Below, piece after piece: positions 12,889 to 17,808 of a stretch of 17,808 nt of DNA. Origin of the DNA: Bacteroidia bacterium. GTDB taxonomy: Bacteria > Bacteroidota > Bacteroidia > Bacteroidales > Azobacteroidaceae. The first letter of the stretch is position 1. The number at the start of each line of letters is the position of its first letter. The translations under genes and the position numbers were made by a program. Location: contig BNTT01000054.1 in the NCBI GenBank assembly GCA_025996815.1, positions 1-17,808 of the forward strand, given 5' to 3'. A model generated the notes under the pieces. That model ran no database searches. It was not told the DNA's origin and saw only the letters and a list, made by a program, of their open reading frames with translations.

Positions 12889-15800
12889 ATGGGATACGAA
12901 CTCGAAACGAACTGTAACAATCGCCGTGGTGGAGAATATACCGATATTCACAAATGGAATGACCCATACGGGCATCATGAACACCATGAGCATGGACACC
13001 ACGAACATCATTTGAATGATGACGAACATCGACTGCTGCGCGATTACAAGGGGCATTATCACACCGTTGAGGACATCTGGGATAAATATCCGCACGGAGG
13101 CGAGTTCGGCTGGTATGCCATCGTTGGGCATATTGTGCCCACGCTTTACGTCTGGTCGAAACGGATGAATGTTTGGGTTTCTACCTGTCCAAGAGAGGGT
13201 GAACTTGAAATGTTTGCGTCGGGCGATGAGGGTATTGCTTCCATTATGGGCGTTGGATATTATCTTCCAAATACGAGCGTTACGTTTTCTTGCGTTACCA
13301 AGCGCGGCTATACTTTTGATGGCTGGTATGATGGCAATACGAAGGTATCAGCAGCCACTACCTATACCTTTTCATCAGGCACTCAAAGAAAATATCTTAT
13401 TGCCAAGACTGTTAAAACGCCATATACATTCAAATTCACGGATGCGACAGGCACGCATACGCAGACACCGGTATATTATACGGATTATGTTCAGTATGAT
13501 GCTGCCGAGCCTGTTGGACAATATTTTGACCATTGGGATTCGCAAAACATTATTCTGAAAGACCCATACGCAAAGAAAGGCGCGTTTTGTATGCCTGACC
13601 GGAACGTTGAGATTAACGCTGTTTTCAAATACTACGACTACAAAATTACGACGAAATCGGTGCCGTCTGCCAGCGGCTCAATTTCAGGTGCACCTGATAC
13701 GGCGCACTATGGTGATGCAACGAGCACATTTTCTATTACAGCAACTCCAAACAGAGGCTGGAGGTTTGTTAACTGGTCATCTACCGGTGGAACAATCGCC
13801 AATGTAAACAATGCCACAACTAACTTTTCGATGCCCGCGCATGATGTTGAGATAACGGCAAATTTCGTGCAAATCGACTATACCTATACCATCACGAACG
13901 GCGACGGCACCTTTACTGACGAACACAAGCATTATGGCGATGTTGTTGCATACAACGCAGGAACACCACCCATTGGCAAGGTGTTTGACCATTGGACGGT
14001 GAGCGGTGTTACGATGGACACAACAAAGGCAAACGGAACTTTTGTGATGCCTGACAATGCCGTTACACTTGTGGCTGTATTTAAGTGGGCGGATTATTCG
14101 TTTACTGTTGTAGGTGGTACCGGCTCACAGCCAGCAGTTCATTATGGCGACACCGTGAATTATGCGGCTAATATTCCTGTAGGCTATGAATTTGTACGGT
14201 GGATTTCAAGCGATATTTACCCGCCCGAAAATGCTTCAGGGAGTTTATCTATGCCGGCAAAAAATGTAACCATAACGGCTGAAATCAGAATGATAGACTA
14301 CTCTCTTACTGTTATTGGTGGGACGGGTAGCGGTATCAAACACTATGGCGATAATGTTTATGTGGATGCCACTGTACCAATCGGGAAAAGATTTGATTCG
14401 TGGACTACTACCGGAATATCCCCCGAACCACACACGCAGCACCGTGAGTTTTCTATGCCTGCAAACGACGTGGAAATGGAAGCGCACTTTGATTGGATTT
14501 ATCACAACATATCGAAAGTGAGCAATCCAACAGATGGCGGTACGTTTAATATATCGGCTGAAACCGCGCACTATTCAGAGCAGGTTGAATTAATCCCATT
14601 TCCGGCAACAGGATATAAACTTATATCGTTTTCAACCACCGGCGGGACTATAAGCTACAATGAAACTGATGGGTATTTCCTTACAATGCCTAATTCAGAT
14701 GTTACCGTAACGGCTAATTTTGAGAAAATAAAATATGGTATTGACAAGGAAATTGACCCGGCGAATGGTGGTTCGTTCAGCGCACCTGCTACGGCAACCT
14801 ATGGAGAGCAAGTGACATTGACACCTACGCCCGCCACAGGATATTATTTTTCACATTTTAGCACCACCGGCGGCACATTAGACGGCAACACGCTGACTAT
14901 GCCCGCAAGTGACGTGACCGTTACGGCGCACTTTGATTGGATTTATCACAACATATCGAAAGTGAGCAATCCAGCGGACGGCGGTACGTTTAATATATCG
15001 GCTGAAACCGCGCACTATTCAGAGCAGGTTGAATTAATCCCACTTCCGGCAACAGGATATAAACTTATATCATTTTCAACCACCGGCGGGACCATAAGTT
15101 ACAATGAAACTGACGGGTATTTCCTTACAATGCCTAATTCAGATGTTACCATAACGGCTAATTTTGAGACACAACACGCCATAACAAAGGAATCTGACCC
15201 CGAGGATGGCGGTACTTTTGATGCTCCGGAAAAGGCGTTTTACGGCGAGCAGGTACAACTCACGCCTATTCCGGCGGATGGTTACGTTTTCATTTCTTGG
15301 GAAACCACCGGCGGGACCATAAGCGACAATATTTTGAGTATGCCAGATTCCGATGTGACTGTTACTGCCAAGTTCTCCATGGGGCACAAGAATATCATTA
15401 AGGTGGTAAACCCTGAATTTGGCGGGACTATTCTGGCGCAGGAAAAGGCGCACTATGGCGATATTGTTCCCATATTAGCAATTCCGGCAATCGGATACAG
15501 GTTTACTTCGTGGGATACGACGGGCGGGATTATTGAGGAGCCTTATAATGAATCGGCTGAATTGGTGATGCCGGATGACAATGTTACAATCACTGCAAAC
15601 TTTGAGCAAAAAAATTATTTCGTAAGGGTAAACAACGGTACAGGCTCGACGCAATACGCCCACTATCAGGACATCATCCCGTTTGCGGCAACTCCCCCGC
15701 AATGGTTTGAGTGGTTTAGTTGGCAAACAAACACATCTCTTGTGAATCCGTCCACGGAAAGCGGAACGTTTGAGATGCCTGCCCGTAATGTGGTGCTGAC

Positions 15801-17277
15801 ACCAAGATTTTTGAAAACAAGGAATGATGCCTTTTTGCTTACCATGATAAACATGGACGGCAGCGAGGTTGTGCATTCGTATCTTGTGGGCGACACGGTT
15901 AATTATTTCCTGAACGAGATGGAGGGCCACACATTCTTTCAATACGAGGTAGAGGGCATTACGCTTGACGATATAACGCAGCCAAACGGAACGTTCACGA
16001 TGCCTAACAATGACGTTGTGCTTGTGACTAACGGCGGTATAGATGCTATTATACGAGCAGACGAACCGTGCATAATAGAGATACCTGAAGTGGAGGCAAA
16101 CATCTACACGGTTATTGATTTTCTCGCTACCAACGGAACCGACGTTGAACGCGGGAAAATTGTAATCGTCAATGACGGCAACAAGAGCGTGGTTGTAATC
16201 ACAGGCTCTTCCGGCTATATCGGACTGGAAGTGTCGGAATCGTTGGTAAATGTCAATTCCATTGAACTCACAAACGCAACGGACAAAGACATTGCATTCG
16301 ATTACGATGTGGAAATTGCGCTTGGTGATGGCGATGCCGACGAAACTCAAATTGAAATCACTCCGGGAACTGCCGATACAATCACGCTTCCCGAACTTCC
16401 GGCAGCCGGAGAAACGCTGGTGATACCTTACGCGGCATCGCGCGGCGAAAACTCTGAGGGCGGAAACATCAATGTTGAGAACGACGGCACGAACATCACC
16501 GTATATTCAACCAATGTGGTGAAAAACAACGGCGGATTGGGCATAACGATTGGCGAAACGCTTGCGTTAGGCGCGGTAGTGATAAACGTAGATAATTCAG
16601 ACGCAGAGGATTTACTCTTTATTTACAATACAATTGTACCTCCTACACCTGTGCCGCCATTGCCCACGCCGACAGTCATAATCATTCCGGCAACAACATC
16701 CGTGGACGTTTCTATACCTGAAAGCCTTTTGCAAACAGACACAAACGTGAACTATTCTATGGTACGCGGCGACCATTCGGAAAGCGGTACCATTAAGATT
16801 TTTAATAATGCGGGCAGTAGCCAAGTACAGTTTGTGAATGTGCTTGAAAACAACGGCAATGCAGGTGTTTCCGTTACGGGCACACTGATGGGCGACAAAA
16901 TCACTTTGACGGCTGACGGCTCGGATGCCGACGATACGATATTCTCTTACACTGTAGAATTGGTTCCGGCTACACATCCCACGCCGACAGTTAAAATAAT
17001 CCCCGCGGGAACGTCCAAGCAAATTTCAGTTCCGGAAGTGGATACTTATGTCGGTGTAAACATCAATTACGATGCTACGCGCGGCGGACGGACTGAAAGC
17101 GGGACCATAAAGATTGTCAATAGCGGCGGAAGAAACGAAGTTGCTTTTGTGGATATGACAGGCGATGTGGGTGTTATCGTTAGAGGTTATCTAACGGGCG
17201 ATGCCATCAACTTGATTGCCGACAGTTCGGATACCGATGATGTGATATTTTCTTATTGGATAGCATCGGCGCAATAA
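12889..17277 (+). CDS. Giant repeat fibre/spike protein with InlB-type repeats
   Basis: This 1462-residue protein is probably a tail fibre or surface-binding appendage. Residues 29-41 are HHEHHEHGHHEHH, followed by a short module, DKYPHGGEFGWYAIVGH...LYVWS (65-90), that I associate with Bacteroides-phage fibres. Residues about 117-1047 hold twelve tandem units of ~60-75 residues, each built as YGD..-hydrophobic-GY.F..W-..-MP..(D/N)VT(V/I)TA.F. This is the divergent InlB B-repeat (Listeria-Bacteroides repeat) pattern. Residues about 1048-1462 hold four ~100-residue beta modules with RG...E.GTIKI.N.G and D.DD..F.Y motifs, joined in part by Pro-rich linkers (PPTPVPPLPTPT). No signal peptide, chaperone domain or enzymatic motif is visible. 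Internal near-identical DNA repeats (14482-14725, 14926-15169) show recent expansion. It could alternatively be an adhesion-type decoration on the head. Confidence 0.75.
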   Translation: MGYELETNCNNRRGGEYTDIHKWNDPYGHHEHHEHGHHEHHLNDDEHRLLRDYKGHYHTVEDIWDKYPHGGEFGWYAIVGHIVPTLYVWSKRMNVWVSTCPREGELEMFASGDEGIASIMGVGYYLPNTSVTFSCVTKRGYTFDGWYDGNTKVSAATTYTFSSGTQRKYLIAKTVKTPYTFKFTDATGTHTQTPVYYTDYVQYDAAEPVGQYFDHWDSQNIILKDPYAKKGAFCMPDRNVEINAVFKYYDYKITTKSVPSASGSISGAPDTAHYGDATSTFSITATPNRGWRFVNWSSTGGTIANVNNATTNFSMPAHDVEITANFVQIDYTYTITNGDGTFTDEHKHYGDVVAYNAGTPPIGKVFDHWTVSGVTMDTTKANGTFVMPDNAVTLVAVFKWADYSFTVVGGTGSQPAVHYGDTVNYAANIPVGYEFVRWISSDIYPPENASGSLSMPAKNVTITAEIRMIDYSLTVIGGTGSGIKHYGDNVYVDATVPIGKRFDSWTTTGISPEPHTQHREFSMPANDVEMEAHFDWIYHNISKVSNPTDGGTFNISAETAHYSEQVELIPFPATGYKLISFSTTGGTISYNETDGYFLTMPNSDVTVTANFEKIKYGIDKEIDPANGGSFSAPATATYGEQVTLTPTPATGYYFSHFSTTGGTLDGNTLTMPASDVTVTAHFDWIYHNISKVSNPADGGTFNISAETAHYSEQVELIPLPATGYKLISFSTTGGTISYNETDGYFLTMPNSDVTITANFETQHAITKESDPEDGGTFDAPEKAFYGEQVQLTPIPADGYVFISWETTGGTISDNILSMPDSDVTVTAKFSMGHKNIIKVVNPEFGGTILAQEKAHYGDIVPILAIPAIGYRFTSWDTTGGIIEEPYNESAELVMPDDNVTITANFEQKNYFVRVNNGTGSTQYAHYQDIIPFAATPPQWFEWFSWQTNTSLVNPSTESGTFEMPARNVVLTPRFLKTRNDAFLLTMINMDGSEVVHSYLVGDTVNYFLNEMEGHTFFQYEVEGITLDDITQPNGTFTMPNNDVVLVTNGGIDAIIRADEPCIIEIPEVEANIYTVIDFLATNGTDVERGKIVIVNDGNKSVVVITGSSGYIGLEVSESLVNVNSIELTNATDKDIAFDYDVEIALGDGDADETQIEITPGTADTITLPELPAAGETLVIPYAASRGENSEGGNINVENDGTNITVYSTNVVKNNGGLGITIGETLALGAVVINVDNSDAEDLLFIYNTIVPPTPVPPLPTPTVIIIPATTSVDVSIPESLLQTDTNVNYSMVRGDHSESGTIKIFNNAGSSQVQFVNVLENNGNAGVSVTGTLMGDKITLTADGSDADDTIFSYTVELVPATHPTPTVKIIPAGTSKQISVPEVDTYVGVNINYDATRGGRTESGTIKIVNSGGRNEVAFVDMTGDVGVIVRGYLTGDAINLIADSSDTDDVIFSYWIASAQ
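14482..14725 (+). repeat. 244-base direct repeat, copy 1
   Basis: This segment matches 14926-15169 at 235 of 244 positions by my reading. The period is 444 bases (148 codons), two InlB-type units. All nine differences are transitions, and three change the protein (Thr/Ala, Phe/Leu, Val/Ile). Confidence 0.9.
14926..15169 (+). repeat. 244-base direct repeat, copy 2
   Basis: Second copy of the segment at 14482-14725, in the same reading frame. The unit between them (14726-14925) is a more diverged member of the same repeat family, so the duplication copied a two-unit block. Confidence 0.9.
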
Positions 17278-17301
17278 AAAAATATCAAAAAGTAAAAAAT
17301 T

Positions 17302-17344
17302 ACACAAAATAATTGACATTTTGATATAGTTTTATGTAATTTTG
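17302..17344 (+). promoter_or_regulatory. Late-class promoter D (small secreted protein)
   Basis: ACACAAAAT (17302-17310) lies exactly 35 bases, start to start, from TAATTTTG (17337-17344). The extended context TTACACAAAATAATTGA is nearly identical to that of promoter A. The leader to ATG 17368 is about 23 bases. It starts only 24 bases after the fibre stop, with no terminator between. Confidence 0.75.
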
Positions 17345-17367
17345 CAGCAAAAAGTAATTATAAAAAT

Positions 17368-17718
17368 ATGAAAAAGATTGTATTAGGATTTTTGGCGTTA
17401 ATGGTTTCGCTCACCACCTTTGCACAGCTGCCGGGTGGTAAATTAAACCTGTTTAAGTATGAGGACAAAACAGTGTCGCTGCGCGTCAATGGCGACAGCA
17501 CGTTTCTCAACCTCGCAAATGGTGTTTTGTATTCGGTGGATACCACTTTGTACCTACCGGCAAACACGTTGGTTAATGGTTTGCCTTTGGCTCTTCCGGA
17601 CACAACCAGCCTTAGCCAGCGGATAGATGCGAAATTGGACACAGACAAATCGGCAACGGATTACGCGCGCGACATTCATATTCCTGACTTTGACACTTTT
17701 TCTCGATGGTTTTTGTAA
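17368..17718 (+). CDS. Small exported protein with signal peptide, unknown function
   Basis: This 116-residue protein starts MKKIVLGFLALMVSLTTFAQ, a clear Sec signal peptide: basic start, hydrophobic core, and cleavage probably after TFA near residue 19. The mature ~97 residues (KLNLFKYEDKTVSLRVNGDS, then YLPANTLVNGLPLALPDTTS) look beta-rich, then end in a charged helix and FDTFSRWFL. It has no lipobox cysteine. I do not recognise it. An exported protein driven by a late-class promoter directly after the fibre gene could act at the cell envelope in lysis, exclusion or particle assembly. It could also be the shortened front of a longer secreted virion protein. Confidence 0.6.
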   Translation: MKKIVLGFLALMVSLTTFAQLPGGKLNLFKYEDKTVSLRVNGDSTFLNLANGVLYSVDTTLYLPANTLVNGLPLALPDTTSLSQRIDAKLDTDKSATDYARDIHIPDFDTFSRWFL

Positions 17719-17749
17719 TCATCTAATAATCAACGGAATAGATTTTCCA

Positions 17750-17769
17750 GGACACCATTTTGGGTGTCC
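17750..17769. repeat. Inverted repeat after the secreted-protein gene
   Basis: GGACACC (17750-17756) and GGTGTCC (17763-17769) form a perfect 7-bp stem with a 6-base ATTTTG loop, 32 bases after the stop. The plus strand continues with CAGCAAAAAAA, not T residues, so it is not a classical terminator. It may still block transcription weakly or be an operator. Confidence 0.55.
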
Positions 17770-17786
17770 CAGCAAAAAAAAAGAGT

Positions 17787-17794
17787 TACTTTTG
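17787..17794 (+). promoter_or_regulatory. Possible -7 box for the next gene
   Basis: TACTTTTG matches TAnnTTTG and is followed four bases later by ATG 17799, where a new frame (MFI...) begins and leaves the window. At the 35-base position upstream stands ACACCATTT (17752-17760), a 6/9 match to the late-class box, inside the inverted repeat. Confidence 0.35.
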
Positions 17795-17808
17795 CGGTAT
17801 GTTTATAC

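Noticed and set aside
12820..13131. Hydrophobic minus-strand frame opposite the fibre start
   Set aside because: It is the shadow of the His-rich coding segment, with no promoter or start signal.
12889..17277. Diversity-generating retroelement acting on the fibre
   Set aside because: No reverse transcriptase and no template/variable repeat pair with adenine-specific changes; the repeat differences are transitions in both directions.

Overview
This window looks like the structural (virion) region of a tailed, HK97-type double-stranded DNA phage or prophage of a Bacteroidetes host, probably Bacteroidales. Two things point there. First, almost every transcription unit starts with the Bacteroidetes promoter signature TAnnTTTG, and two minus-strand genes have the full TTTG-N19-TAnnTTTG form. 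Second, the packaging and head proteins (terminase, portal, scaffold, capsid, connector) resemble those I know from Bacteroides prophages. Base composition is mixed: most virion genes are moderate in GC, while the first 700 bases of the first gene, two small minus-strand genes and the second half of the connector gene are clearly AT-rich, as expected for mosaic phage DNA. I see no tRNA, rRNA, CRISPR array, IS element, integrase or replication gene. No gene-free gap exceeds 300 bases.

Layout. 2-94: the 3' tail of an upstream gene. 151-2079 (+): a large virion protein, probably neck/tail. 2172-2675 and 2766-3359 (both -): two AT-rich membrane-protein genes, each with its own host-type promoter; they look like accessory 'morons'. 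3537-4091 (-): small terminase-like DNA-binding protein. 4180-6189 (+): portal. 6196-9162 (-): a tightly overlapped three-gene operon read in the order small unknown protein, rhomboid intramembrane protease, large terminase. 9345-12005 (+): scaffold, major capsid protein and a small head protein, closed by a clear terminator. 12143-17277 (+): connector protein and a 1462-residue repeat-rich fibre. 17368-17718 (+): a small secreted protein.

How it fits together. The terminase subunits cut and pump DNA through the portal into a shell made of the capsid protein on its scaffold. The connector, the neck/tail protein and the fibre complete the particle. The fibre carries twelve InlB-type repeats and four C-terminal beta modules, which suggests contact with the host surface.

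The most notable observations are these. (1) All four plus-strand late units (portal, scaffold/capsid, connector/fibre, secreted protein) share a box ACAYAAAAT placed exactly 35 bases upstream of the TAnnTTTG box. This looks like a phage-specific promoter class not explained by the host -33 element. (2) An apparently catalytically complete rhomboid protease is embedded in the terminase operon, while the major capsid protein has a transmembrane-like N-terminus. A membrane-linked capsid maturation step is therefore a testable hypothesis. (3) The small terminase, portal and large terminase genes alternate in strand.
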